Shown here: positions 10,600 through 19,772 of the stretch, one piece after another
How positions within the stretch are numbered: position 1 is the stretch's first letter
Layout of the letters: each line of letters starts with the position of its first letter
From: Bacteroidota bacterium
Lineage (GTDB): Bacteria > Bacteroidota > Bacteroidia > Bacteroidales > WCHB1-69
DNA length: 36,753 bases
NCBI GenBank assembly: GCA_009787115.1
Contig: WRGQ01000168.1
Location: 1-36,753 of the forward strand
Direction: 5' to 3'
The notes under the pieces: generated by a model
Database searches by the model: none
What the model saw: only the letters and a program-made list of their open reading frames with translations
What the model was told of the DNA's origin: nothing
Program-made: the position numbers and the translations under genes

Positions 10600-11141
10600 T
10601 TTTTGAACCAACATATATTAATGGACTTTCTGTAATTACATTAAATCCTTTTCAAGATATAAGAGGAGAATTACTTAAACCGTTTAATACAGAGATGTAT
10701 CAGTATGGAATTTCAAACAATGTAAACCTGAATATTAAGGAAGTCTGGTTTACAAAATCAAAAAAAGATGTCATTCGTGCCATGCATTTGCAAGTAGGAG
10801 CATTTGCCTGTGAAAAAATTGTTACCATTATTCAAGGTAAAGTGCATGATGTTGTTTTGGATATTAGAGATAACTCCCCCACGTATGGACAATATTTTGA
10901 TATTATTTTGGACGAAAAATCTCCAAAAGCGCTCTACATTCCAATAGGATGCGCACATGGATATAAAATTTTGAATAACAATTCTATAGTAATGTACATG
11001 GCAACACAATTGCATGTAGCGAAAGATGATGTGGGTATTCGATACAATAGTTTCGGATTTGACTGGGGTATTGAAAACCCAATTTTATCGGAGAAAGATA
11101 AAAATTTACCTCTCTTTGGCGAATATAAATTTAATTATTAA
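10596..11141 (+). CDS. dTDP-4-dehydrorhamnose 3,5-epimerase-like (RmlC/cupin) protein
   Basis: KEVWFTKSKKDVIRAMHLQ, VHDVVLDIRDNSPTYGQ, LYIPIGCAHGYKILNN are RmlC-like. The ORF track starts at 10566, but ATG 10596 forms an ATGA overlap with the rfbG stop and gives MIFEPTYINGLSVI. Confidence 0.82.
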   Translation: MIFEPTYINGLSVITLNPFQDIRGELLKPFNTEMYQYGISNNVNLNIKEVWFTKSKKDVIRAMHLQVGAFACEKIVTIIQGKVHDVVLDIRDNSPTYGQYFDIILDEKSPKALYIPIGCAHGYKILNNNSIVMYMATQLHVAKDDVGIRYNSFGFDWGIENPILSEKDKNLPLFGEYKFNY

Positions 11142-11146
11142 ACAAA

Positions 11147-12079
11147 ATGAAAATACTAGTAACCGGTGCAACCGGATACGTTGGACAAAATTTTATACCA
11201 AAGTTACTTCAGATTTTTCCGGAGTTGGAAATTTTAACAGTAAATCTTTCTGTTGAAGAAGCAAATACGCTGTTCCCATTCCAACAATGCAAACATATTT
11301 CTACCCAAGAAATGGCTTTCATTCAAGATTTTAACCCTCATCTTGTATATCATTTGGCAACCCTTTCAACCAGCAGAAACGATGAAGCTATTATCCATCC
11401 CATGTTGCAAGCCAACATTGAGTTTGGCGTAAAGTTGTTGCATCATCTCTCTTTTTGTAGCAATTTACAACTTTTTGTAAACATTGGTTCTTTTGCAGAA
11501 TACAATCAAGGTACCCAAAAAATAAGTAATAGTTACCTTTATTCTGCAACAAAATCTGCATTTCGACAATTCGTAGAATATTATGCTGTATTGTCCGGTT
11601 ATAAGGCTATTCATTTAGTTCCCTATTCTCTCTATGGAGGAAAAGATACTGCAAAAAAAATCATTGATTATATTCGCGAGTCTTTTGATTCGGAAACGCC
11701 GGTCAAAATGTCAAAAGGAGAGCAAATATTAGATTTTACTCATGTACAAGATCTTGTTTTTTTCTTTTTGTTAATTATTAAACAATTAGACAGATTTCTC
11801 CTATTCCCTGTTGGAGAAGAGTTTCATATTGGAACAGGCACAGGTACTTCCATTAGAGATTTAGCGAAGAAAATGGAAAAAGTTTTTGGGAAACAGTGCA
11901 ATGCTGATTGGGGTGGAATTCCTTATCGCCCATTAGATACTATGTATGCAGTGGCTCCTATTGAAAAAAATATTAAGTTATTGAATTGGAAAACCGCAAT
12001 CTCTCTTGATGAAGGTCTTGAAATGTATAAAGAAGCACATATTAAAACTATCCGTACAATTCCTCCTGAGTTACTTTAG
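11147..12079 (+). CDS. NAD-dependent epimerase/dehydratase (extended SDR), probable nucleotide-sugar reductase
   Basis: MKILVTGATGYVGQNF, NIGSFAEYN, YLYSATKSAFRQ (YxxxK); follows rfbFG and the RmlC-like gene. Confidence 0.85.
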   Translation: MKILVTGATGYVGQNFIPKLLQIFPELEILTVNLSVEEANTLFPFQQCKHISTQEMAFIQDFNPHLVYHLATLSTSRNDEAIIHPMLQANIEFGVKLLHHLSFCSNLQLFVNIGSFAEYNQGTQKISNSYLYSATKSAFRQFVEYYAVLSGYKAIHLVPYSLYGGKDTAKKIIDYIRESFDSETPVKMSKGEQILDFTHVQDLVFFFLLIIKQLDRFLLFPVGEEFHIGTGTGTSIRDLAKKMEKVFGKQCNADWGGIPYRPLDTMYAVAPIEKNIKLLNWKTAISLDEGLEMYKEAHIKTIRTIPPELL

Positions 12080-13034
12080 ATGCCTTTTTGGTAATCCATT
12101 CCGAAAGAAAGCCAAAACCATAACCGAATAATTGAATATAACTGGTTAGAATTGACATCAAAGCGATGTTAATTTTTTTGTTTTTAAATAAAGATTCAAG
12201 AAACAGAGCCAATACAAATATTCCTATCGGCAATAGCGGCAATGGATTGAATAAAATTAAACTTAACAGCAATAATGCAACATTTCCCAATGCAAAACAG
12301 GCAGGAAAAAGATGTATTAATTTTAATGATCCCGGATGTAACCTTGACAATAAAACCCTTGCTTTCCCAAAAGTAGTAACCTGTTTTAAAAATTTCTTCA
12401 AATCAAGTTTACGTTTGTGAAAAACAAAAGCATCTTTAAAGAGCATTACACGAAAACCGGCATTTTTAATGCGAATACTCAAATCTAGATCTTCTCCTAT
12501 CACATTTCTAAAACCGCCAACTGTTTCAAACACTTGTTTCGACATTCCCATATTAAAAGAACGGGGAAAAAACTTCTCAACTTTGTAGGTATTTCCTCTA
12601 ATCCCACCGGTAGTCATCAAAGAGGTCATTGCAAAATTAATTGCTTTTTGTGTGTTGCTGAACGATTGATCGGCATTATCGGGACCACCGTAGCAATCCA
12701 CATAATCGGAAGTTAATTTTTTTCTAACAATTTCAAAATAACGAGGAGGAACAATACAATCGGTATCAAAAATGATAAAGTAATTTCCTTGTGCGTGTTG
12801 CATAGCAAAATTTCGTTTTTCGCTACGTCCCGAAGGAGGAACAAAATAATAGGCAATATTCAATTTACCGGCATATTGCTCACAAACCTTTTTACAAGGC
12901 GCTTGTAAACTGTCTTCTACTACAATGACATCAAAATTTAAATCCGTCTGAGTGGTTAGGCTATTTAGAAATTCTATAACCTCATCGGGCGTATTATAAA
13001 CAGTAATAATAATAGAAAAATATAAATCGGTCAT
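12048..13034 (-). CDS. glycosyltransferase family 2 with C-terminal membrane segments
   Basis: YFSIIITVYNTPDEVIEFLNSLTTQTDLNFDVIVVEDS, FDTDCIVPP, and C-terminal hydrophobic helices. Confidence 0.88.
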   Translation of the reverse strand: MTDLYFSIIITVYNTPDEVIEFLNSLTTQTDLNFDVIVVEDSLQAPCKKVCEQYAGKLNIAYYFVPPSGRSEKRNFAMQHAQGNYFIIFDTDCIVPPRYFEIVRKKLTSDYVDCYGGPDNADQSFSNTQKAINFAMTSLMTTGGIRGNTYKVEKFFPRSFNMGMSKQVFETVGGFRNVIGEDLDLSIRIKNAGFRVMLFKDAFVFHKRKLDLKKFLKQVTTFGKARVLLSRLHPGSLKLIHLFPACFALGNVALLLLSLILFNPLPLLPIGIFVLALFLESLFKNKKINIALMSILTSYIQLFGYGFGFLSEWITKKASKVTQEELYG

Positions 13035-13080
13035 TCTGTTTTTGTGCGCAAAATAAGTAGAAATAATGAATAAATTTTGC

Positions 13081-13088
13081 TACTTTTG
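13081..13088 (+). promoter_or_regulatory. -7 promoter element TACTTTTG upstream of ugd
   Basis: TAnnTTTG 31 bp before the ATG at 13119. Confidence 0.5.
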
Positions 13089-13118
13089 CACTTTTATTTT
13101 AATAAAACCTAAATAAGT

Positions 13119-14441
13119 ATGAAAATTGCAATAGTAGGAACAGGATATGTGGGTTTGGTAACTGCCACTTGTTTGGCAGAAGTAGGTCTTAATTTAATCT
13201 GTGTTGATGTAGATGAGGCTAAAATAGAGAAACTTAAAAAAGGAATTTCTCCGATTTATGAACCCGGATTAAATGATATGCTTCAACAGAATATCAAAAA
13301 AGGGAGATTAATTTTTACTACCTCTTTGGCTGAGGTTATGCCGGAAGTAGATGTACTTTTTTCCGCAGTAGGAACGCCACCCGATGAAGACGGTAGCGCC
13401 GATTTGCAATATGTGCTCGATGTTGCTAGAACCATTGGCGCAAATATGCAGAAATATGCACTTGTTATCACTAAAAGTACGGTACCTGTGGGTACTGCAA
13501 AATTGGTCAGCAATGCAGTGCAACAGGAACTTGATAAACGAGGAGCCCGAATAGAATTTGATGTAGCCTCAAATCCCGAATTTTTGAGAGAGGGAGATGC
13601 GATTAATGATTTTATGAAACCCGATAGGATTGTTTGCGGCGTAAGTTCAGCCAAAGCACAGAAAATATTAGAAAAAATTTATGCCCCCTTCATTTTGAAT
13701 GGACACCCTGTGATTTTTACAGATATTGCTTCTGCTGAGATGATTAAGTATGCAGCAAATGCCATGCTGGCTACCCGAATCAGTTTTATGAACGATATTG
13801 CAAATCTTTGTGAAATTGTGGGTGCAGACGTAAATATGGTGCGAAAAGGAATCGGCAGCGATACCCGCATCGGCAGCAAATTCCTCTATGCCGGCGTTGG
13901 CTACGGCGGCTCCTGTTTCCCAAAAGATGTGAAAGCGTTGATTAAAACTGCCGACGGCTACGGATACACTTTGGAAATCTTAAAAGCGGTTGAAAAAGTG
14001 AATGATAAACAAAAAATAGTTTTGTTTAATAAACTAAACAAATATTTTCAAGGAGATTTAAAAGGGAAACACATCGCTTTGTTGGGTTTGGCATTTAGAC
14101 CCAATACCGATGATATGCGGGAAGCCCCCGCTCTGTCGCTCATCGAAAAATTGAACGAAGCCGGTTGCTCCATCTATGCTTACGATCCGGTTGCTATGGA
14201 AGAGTCCAAACGCAAAATCGGCAATGTCGTACATTATTGCAAAGATTTATATGAAACTTTGAAGAATGCCGACGCCATGTTGCTCGTAACCGAATGGACG
14301 GAGTTTAGAATTTTAGATCTGAAAAAAGTAAAATCATTGATGAAAAACGCTGTTATTTTTGACGGTAGAAATATTTATAACGAACAGGAAATGAAAGATA
14401 ACGGCATAGTTTATTTCTGTATCGGCAAAAAATCAAAATAA
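13119..14441 (+). CDS. ugd: UDP-glucose 6-dehydrogenase
   Basis: MKIAIVGTGYVGLVTATCLAEVG, GYGGSCFPKDVKAL (catalytic Cys), GLAFRPNTDDMREAPAL. Confidence 0.96.
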   Translation: MKIAIVGTGYVGLVTATCLAEVGLNLICVDVDEAKIEKLKKGISPIYEPGLNDMLQQNIKKGRLIFTTSLAEVMPEVDVLFSAVGTPPDEDGSADLQYVLDVARTIGANMQKYALVITKSTVPVGTAKLVSNAVQQELDKRGARIEFDVASNPEFLREGDAINDFMKPDRIVCGVSSAKAQKILEKIYAPFILNGHPVIFTDIASAEMIKYAANAMLATRISFMNDIANLCEIVGADVNMVRKGIGSDTRIGSKFLYAGVGYGGSCFPKDVKALIKTADGYGYTLEILKAVEKVNDKQKIVLFNKLNKYFQGDLKGKHIALLGLAFRPNTDDMREAPALSLIEKLNEAGCSIYAYDPVAMEESKRKIGNVVHYCKDLYETLKNADAMLLVTEWTEFRILDLKKVKSLMKNAVIFDGRNIYNEQEMKDNGIVYFCIGKKSK

Positions 14442-14470
14442 AATTAAGATCAAAAGTTTATAACAGAATA

Positions 14471-17400
14471 TTATAACTCATAAAATGCCCCCGCAGGCGT
14501 AATTTTTCCATTTACCTCATCAGAAAGCGTTGCAGAAAATATAATTACCTTTTTATCTTTGGGTAAAACAATCTGGGTAGTTTCCGATGTAATCGGAATA
14601 GCAATTTTATACATATAGGTATAGATATACGATTCGTTTCCGGTGGTGCGGTCGTGGCGGTGAGTTCCTACGTATGCCACATTGGCATCACGTTGATAAG
14701 CAGGCTTTTCTGCCGTGTACCACTGTCCGTAAAAGTCTGAAAAATAAGGAATATGACAGGTTACTGTTTTTTCATTAACAATATATGTTGCATCACTGCC
14801 CTCTTTTTCAGCGGACGCCGCCAGCAAATACAATGTTTTGTAGTTCTTTGCCTCGGCAGGCAGCGTAATGATGTTGCTGTCGCATAAAATAATGTTGTTC
14901 CAGCCAAACTGTCCGAATTTAAAAGGAGTTCCTTCGCTGTACAGCGTTTCGGGAAGCAGTTCGTAAGCGTAAGTATGTTCTTTCCCGTCCACATTGCCGG
15001 TGCGCAAAAAGTTGTCCATAGTGTAACCCTCCGCATTAAAGGGCAAGTCTATTATCAATGATTTTGGAGTAGCGAGTTTGGTGGCGGACGTTTCAAACCA
15101 CACACGATAAGTTTTTGGTTTATATGCAGTTGTATTGACAATTAATTTATTACCGGAAAATGTTGCCGCGCCGATCTCCTCCTCAATTCCGTTTGTTTCT
15201 ACCGCTTTTTTAATCGGAAAAGCAAATATAATTTCTCCATTATTAACCGATTGACCGGCAGTTTCATAAATACGAACCACATAGCCGTTGCCGTCATCCG
15301 CTTTTTTAAACGCTTTGATTTCCATATTGGCAACGTCGTATTTTACAAAAGAGAACATTTTTGTTTTTCCGGTGTGTGCGTTTGTGTTAAAAGCGAACAG
15401 CGGATTATTCATAGCGTCTGCCTTACGCACAGAGCCTGCCTCTGCAAAATCACCCTGATGTCCCATAATGGAAAAGGTAAAATGGTGTTTTCCCAAATCC
15501 TGTCTATTTTGATAGATATATCTTTTCTCGGTTTTCGGCGTGTGCAACAACGTTAAACGCAGGGTGTTGTCGTTGGGTTTGTCCCAGCCGTACTTGCAGT
15601 TATTCATAATGGTAACGCCATATTCACCGGAAACATCGGTTAAGTCTGCCCATTGCTGTGCAAAAACTTCGTAGGCAATATCGGTGTTGTTTCCGCGCTC
15701 TATAGAACCCATTCCAATATCGTAACGTGCATTGGGATTGGATACTGCAAGCGGGAACTCCGCTTTTAGCAGTGCATTTTGGGTCTGCCAGTCAATATCA
15801 TTCATAATATCAATTCTGTCGTCGTTTGCGCCTTCGGTTAAACGGATGGTTTGCTTAAATGTAGAGTTACCATACGTTTTTTCAATGATTAAAGTAGCAA
15901 AAACCTCGCCCACTGTGCCTTTGCTGATTTTCACATTTTCGGTAATGGAAATAGGCTCTCTGTCAATGGTTTCTTTAAGGATTTCCCACGCAGGCCAATT
16001 TTTCGATTCATTTTCGGTGAACAGTGCCAAACGGATGGGGTGGTTGGCTTTCACCAATTCTTTTTTTGCTTTTTTATCGTAAATAGAAACAATGTCACCG
16101 TTATTATCCAACGTTATTTTGTAACAACTGTTTTCAATGGCGCTGAGATTGTCGCCCACGCTAACTTTCAGATTTGTAGATTTTCCTTGCGCTCCCGGAC
16201 AAACATCATACACCGAAAAACTCATGGGGGGTACGTTTGCCGCGAAAGCAACGGTGGCTTTTCTGTCTTCGTAATTATAATCCATAAGTTGTGCTTTTAT
16301 TTTTTCGCCGTTGGGTGCGTAAACAGTTACTCCTAAAACATTACTCTGCATAGGCACTGTTGCCACCACCACCTCTTTTCTTTGTTGTGCCAATGAATTA
16401 TACACAATCACAGGCTTCCCTTTTCCCTGTGTATTCAATTGTTGTGCAATATTTTGTGTAGAAGCCGTAATCATATCGCTGAGTTGATTCATACACAAAA
16501 TCTCATCATTCCACGAGTAGGTATAGGCTTCGGGGATGCTGGTGCCGGTCAGGTCGTCGTGAAACTGATGCCACAGAAAACGTTTCCAATTCTCCGTCAA
16601 TTTTTCTGCAGGATAAGATAATCCGCCCATTTGGTCTGCAATAGCGGCTGTGGTTTCGGCGGCAACCGCCAACTGTTCGTTTCTTCTGTTGTACTGTTTC
16701 ATAGCAGCCTGCGAAGTGTAGCAACCGGTGGCGTGTACATCCATCGTAAGTTCTCCGTTATAAACCGGCAGTTCGGGATGATCTTCGTAGGGCAGGTACT
16801 CCTTAAAAAGTTGGTCGGAGGTAGCGCTAACAATTTTTAAAGGACCTTGCGGATGGGTGATACTTTTTTCGATGGAAACCACTGAGCGCACGGTGGGCGA
16901 GCCGCCGATATCGCCGGTGCCATAATACCGAAATGCCTTATTGTTAGGTGATTCAGCCGCTAATTTCAATAACTCTTCATCAGCGGTAATATCGTTCCCA
17001 TCGTAGCGCTTTACGTATGCCCTACCATCTAACGCGGCAATGATTTTCGAGCCGTCAATCCCTTGCCACAAGCCTATTTTGAAAGGCATTTTCAAATCTC
17101 CGTGAAACGGTTTGGCGCGCCATTGCAGTTTTTGTGTAGAGAAACCTATCAATCCGCAGTGTGCAGCCAAAGTGGGCAATTGCCAACCAAATCCGAAACA
17201 GTCGGGAAGAAAAACATCGGTTGACTTTACGCCAAACTCCTCCTGATACAACTTTTGCGCCAGCAATACGCTTCTAAAGAAAGATTCCGGAGCCGGCATA
17301 TTAGGGTCGGCAGCATCCCACGAAGCGCCCGAAATGTGCCATCTGCCATTCTTAATGTAGGGTTTTATTTTTTCATATTCAGCGGGATAATACTCTTTCA

Positions 17401-17644
17401 TCCACGCATATTTAATTCCTCCTTCAAAATTGAAAACATAATCGGGATAACGCTCCAACAACCACAAATTTTGGGTTAATGTATTTTTAACAAAAGCATC
17501 AATAGAGAGGCGTACATCCCAGTTCCACTGCGAGTCTAAATGCGCATTGGAAACCATATAAACCGTGCCTTGAGGTTGCGCAAATCCTGTTGAAGTAGAA
17601 AGCAGAAGGCAGAAAACAGAAAGATAAAAAGTAATCTTTTTCAT
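14471..17644 (-). CDS. secreted glycoside hydrolase family 38 alpha-mannosidase-like protein
   Basis: NAHLDSQWNWD, SGASWDAADPNMPAPESFFRS, DVFLPDCFGFGWQLPTLAAHCG. Start placed at MKKITFYLSVFCLLLSTSTGFAQ (signal peptide) rather than the ORF-track start at 17749. Confidence 0.88.
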   Translation of the reverse strand: MKKITFYLSVFCLLLSTSTGFAQPQGTVYMVSNAHLDSQWNWDVRLSIDAFVKNTLTQNLWLLERYPDYVFNFEGGIKYAWMKEYYPAEYEKIKPYIKNGRWHISGASWDAADPNMPAPESFFRSVLLAQKLYQEEFGVKSTDVFLPDCFGFGWQLPTLAAHCGLIGFSTQKLQWRAKPFHGDLKMPFKIGLWQGIDGSKIIAALDGRAYVKRYDGNDITADEELLKLAAESPNNKAFRYYGTGDIGGSPTVRSVVSIEKSITHPQGPLKIVSATSDQLFKEYLPYEDHPELPVYNGELTMDVHATGCYTSQAAMKQYNRRNEQLAVAAETTAAIADQMGGLSYPAEKLTENWKRFLWHQFHDDLTGTSIPEAYTYSWNDEILCMNQLSDMITASTQNIAQQLNTQGKGKPVIVYNSLAQQRKEVVVATVPMQSNVLGVTVYAPNGEKIKAQLMDYNYEDRKATVAFAANVPPMSFSVYDVCPGAQGKSTNLKVSVGDNLSAIENSCYKITLDNNGDIVSIYDKKAKKELVKANHPIRLALFTENESKNWPAWEILKETIDREPISITENVKISKGTVGEVFATLIIEKTYGNSTFKQTIRLTEGANDDRIDIMNDIDWQTQNALLKAEFPLAVSNPNARYDIGMGSIERGNNTDIAYEVFAQQWADLTDVSGEYGVTIMNNCKYGWDKPNDNTLRLTLLHTPKTEKRYIYQNRQDLGKHHFTFSIMGHQGDFAEAGSVRKADAMNNPLFAFNTNAHTGKTKMFSFVKYDVANMEIKAFKKADDGNGYVVRIYETAGQSVNNGEIIFAFPIKKAVETNGIEEEIGAATFSGNKLIVNTTAYKPKTYRVWFETSATKLATPKSLIIDLPFNAEGYTMDNFLRTGNVDGKEHTYAYELLPETLYSEGTPFKFGQFGWNNIILCDSNIITLPAEAKNYKTLYLLAASAEKEGSDATYIVNEKTVTCHIPYFSDFYGQWYTAEKPAYQRDANVAYVGTHRHDRTTGNESYIYTYMYKIAIPITSETTQIVLPKDKKVIIFSATLSDEVNGKITPAGAFYEL

Positions 17645-17667
17645 GTAAAATTGTTTTTTATTGTTGG

Positions 17668-17675
17668 CAAAAATA
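17668..17675 (-). promoter_or_regulatory. -7 promoter element TATTTTTG for GH38 gene
   Basis: Minus-strand TAnnTTTG 24 bp upstream of the start at 17644; supports the downstream start choice. Confidence 0.5.
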
Positions 17676-17737
17676 GTAACTTTTGTGCAAAAAAGACTAA
17701 TAATACACAAAAAACTATTGCTATCTAAAAAAAATGT

Positions 17738-17745
17738 TATTTTTG
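17738..17745 (+). promoter_or_regulatory. -7 promoter element TATTTTTG for tRNA-Met
   Basis: TAnnTTTG about 10 bp before the mature tRNA 5' end. Confidence 0.55.
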
Positions 17746-17754
17746 CCACCGTAT

Positions 17755-17826
<72 letters not shown>

Positions 17827-17830
17827 CTTG

Positions 17831-17871
17831 AAAAATCCTAACATTTTGATTGTAAAATTGTTAGGATTTTT
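17831..17871 (+). terminator. hairpin terminator after tRNA-Met
   Basis: AAAAATCCTAACATTTT-gattgt-AAAATTGTTAGGATTTTT, a long inverted repeat (one bulge) followed by T-rich sequence, 4 bp after the tRNA. Confidence 0.8.
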
Positions 17872-18046
17872 GATTTTATGTTTTGCACCACACTTGCACA
17901 ACATCAAATTAAAATACCCCAAATTTTTATCAATTCAGGGTGTTTTTTAACAGAAAAAATTAATAATTACAAAGATTATTTAGCAGAGAGATGCACCGTA
18001 TTTATTTTCTCACGCTGTTTAAAATAAGCAACAATTTCTTCTTTGC

Positions 18047-18392
18047 TCATACGAAATAATCGGCTTTGTGAATGGTGGCTAATGCAATATGTAAACAGTC
18101 GGAATAACTTGTTTGTCCCACTACCCGTTCTGTGATATATTCTGTTGCCAATTCAACAGCTTCATCTGAGGTGTCAATAAATTGAGTAGAAGCGGCTTTA
18201 ATTTGAGTTACCAAACCTTTTACTTGTTGAGGGGTATTTTCAAGTTCATCTTGAGTAAGATTAGAAAAGAGCAAAATAAACTCATCATTGGTAATTCTAT
18301 CAAAAAGAGGTTTGGTGTATTGTTCAAACTCCTCATCGTAGTAGCCGCCAAAAACCGATGTATCTAAAATAGATTTTTATTTTGTTGGACAT
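18047..18392 (-). pseudogene. PIN-domain protein, frameshifted near N-terminus and 3'-truncated
   Basis: ATG at 18392 reads MSNKIKIY then goes out of frame. Deleting one T (A run 18366-18369 on + strand) restores MSNKIKIYLDTSVFGGYYDEEFEQYTKPLFDRITNDEFILLFSNLTQDELENTP...SYSDCLHIALATIHKADYFV*, which then stops early. Confidence 0.7.
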
Positions 18393-18462
18393 AACTCATT
18401 ATTTCAAGTACGAAAATATAATTTTTTGTTTATCAAGAGGACAATCCATACAGCATAGGAGA

Positions 18463-18490
18463 GCGGTGGGCGGTAAGCGGTAAGCGGTGA
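18463..18490. repeat. heptamer tandem array (GCGGTRR)x4
   Basis: GCGGTGG GCGGTAA GCGGTAA GCGGTGA, exact 7-bp period. Confidence 0.9.
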
Positions 18491-18555
18491 AAATCTTACG
18501 GTCTTGCGCTCTTGATAAAAATAGTGCTTTAGAAGAATACTTAACTTTTTTTTTC

Positions 18556-18563
18556 TATTTTTG
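18556..18563 (+). promoter_or_regulatory. -7 promoter element TATTTTTG upstream of the 18614 gene
   Basis: TAnnTTTG 51 bp before the ATG at 18614. Confidence 0.4.
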
Positions 18564-18613
18564 CTCGCCTTTAAGAAAGCGTTAATTGAAAATCAAATTA
18601 ATTTAACAATAGT

Positions 18614-19291
18614 ATGAAAGTTAAAACTTTATTCAACATCTTATTAATTGTAGTAGCGTTATTACTTGCGCTACTTGCGACACGTAGTATTCTACGTCCG
18701 GAAAGATACAAAACTGCTTATAATCAACGTGCCGGAGAAATAAAAGCGCGGCTGATTACCATTCGTGCCATTCAGGCAGTATATCGTGCCGAATTTAAAA
18801 AATATGCCGGCGATATTGACACTTTAGTTGATTTCGTAAATAATGGCGTAGTGCAAATTATTAAAACCACCGGTGAAATTCCTGAAAATATGACGGAAGA
18901 GGCTGCCTTCAAAGCAGGCTTGATCAAGAAATCTGTGGAGAAGATTCCCGCAAAAGATAAAATAGTAGAATCTGACCCGAATGTGAATTACGAAAGTTTG
19001 AAAAACTTTGAATTTATTCCCTATTGTGATGGCAAAAAGTTTGAAATCCAATTGGGAAAATTAACCAGTAAAACTTATGAAATCCCTGTTTATAGAATTG
19101 ATGTACCGTTAGATGATATTTTAGCTAACTTGAATAAAACCATCACGCCCAAAGAAGCTAATATGTTTACTAAACTAGCAAACAAACTGTTTTATAGTGG
19201 GTTAGCAAACGAAACGCAATATAAATCGCAATATAAACCGATGTGGTTGGGCTCATTAATGGATTCCGGTACATCGGGCAGTTGGGAATAA
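18614..19291 (+). CDS. conserved-looking hypothetical protein with single N-terminal TM segment
   Basis: 225 aa, N-terminal hydrophobic helix MKVKTLFNILLIVVALLLALLATRS; no family recognised. Confidence 0.8.
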   Translation: MKVKTLFNILLIVVALLLALLATRSILRPERYKTAYNQRAGEIKARLITIRAIQAVYRAEFKKYAGDIDTLVDFVNNGVVQIIKTTGEIPENMTEEAAFKAGLIKKSVEKIPAKDKIVESDPNVNYESLKNFEFIPYCDGKKFEIQLGKLTSKTYEIPVYRIDVPLDDILANLNKTITPKEANMFTKLANKLFYSGLANETQYKSQYKPMWLGSLMDSGTSGSWE

Positions 19292-19301
19292 TTATTTTAT
19301 T

Positions 19302-19772
19302 ATGCCTACCATAATTCGCCAAACTCCATCAGGATTAATTCCGAAAGAATTATTTACGGAAAAAAAAATTCAGGAGTATTGGAATGTTTTATGCCCCAAC
19401 CTGTTTTATGAGTCCATCAGAGTAGATGATTTAGGCGAGTTTTATTTACTCTATCCAACCCCCATTGATGCGGATACTATTCACGAAATTACCCTTATGT
19501 ATAAGAATATAAGAGAAAAATTTCCCTGCCAGACTGCTACTGTTTGTATAGATGTTTATGAAAACAATTTTAACTTGTTGGTGTTGAAAGATATGAATAT
19601 CACATTTGCCGGATATTTTAATTTTTCTGTAAGTGAAGATATTGTATATCATCTTACTAACGTTGCTCAACTTTTTTTTGATGACATTTCACAAATTAAC
19701 TTCTATTATACGCAATTATCTCGAAATATCCTGAGTTTTTTAAAAAAATATTTTAAGATGAATCAACTATGA
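19302..19772 (+). CDS. hypothetical protein
   Basis: 156 aa ORF 11 bp after the upstream gene; content vaguely like DUF3822 proteins but not confidently assigned. Confidence 0.75.
   Translation: MPTIIRQTPSGLIPKELFTEKKIQEYWNVLCPNLFYESIRVDDLGEFYLLYPTPIDADTIHEITLMYKNIREKFPCQTATVCIDVYENNFNLLVLKDMNITFAGYFNFSVSEDIVYHLTNVAQLFFDDISQINFYYTQLSRNILSFLKKYFKMNQL

Noticed and set aside
13283-13654. 123-aa minus ORF opposite ugd (and the 71- and 66-aa ones nearby)
   Set aside because: Antisense shadow of ugd; low-complexity Ser/Thr-rich translation, no start context.
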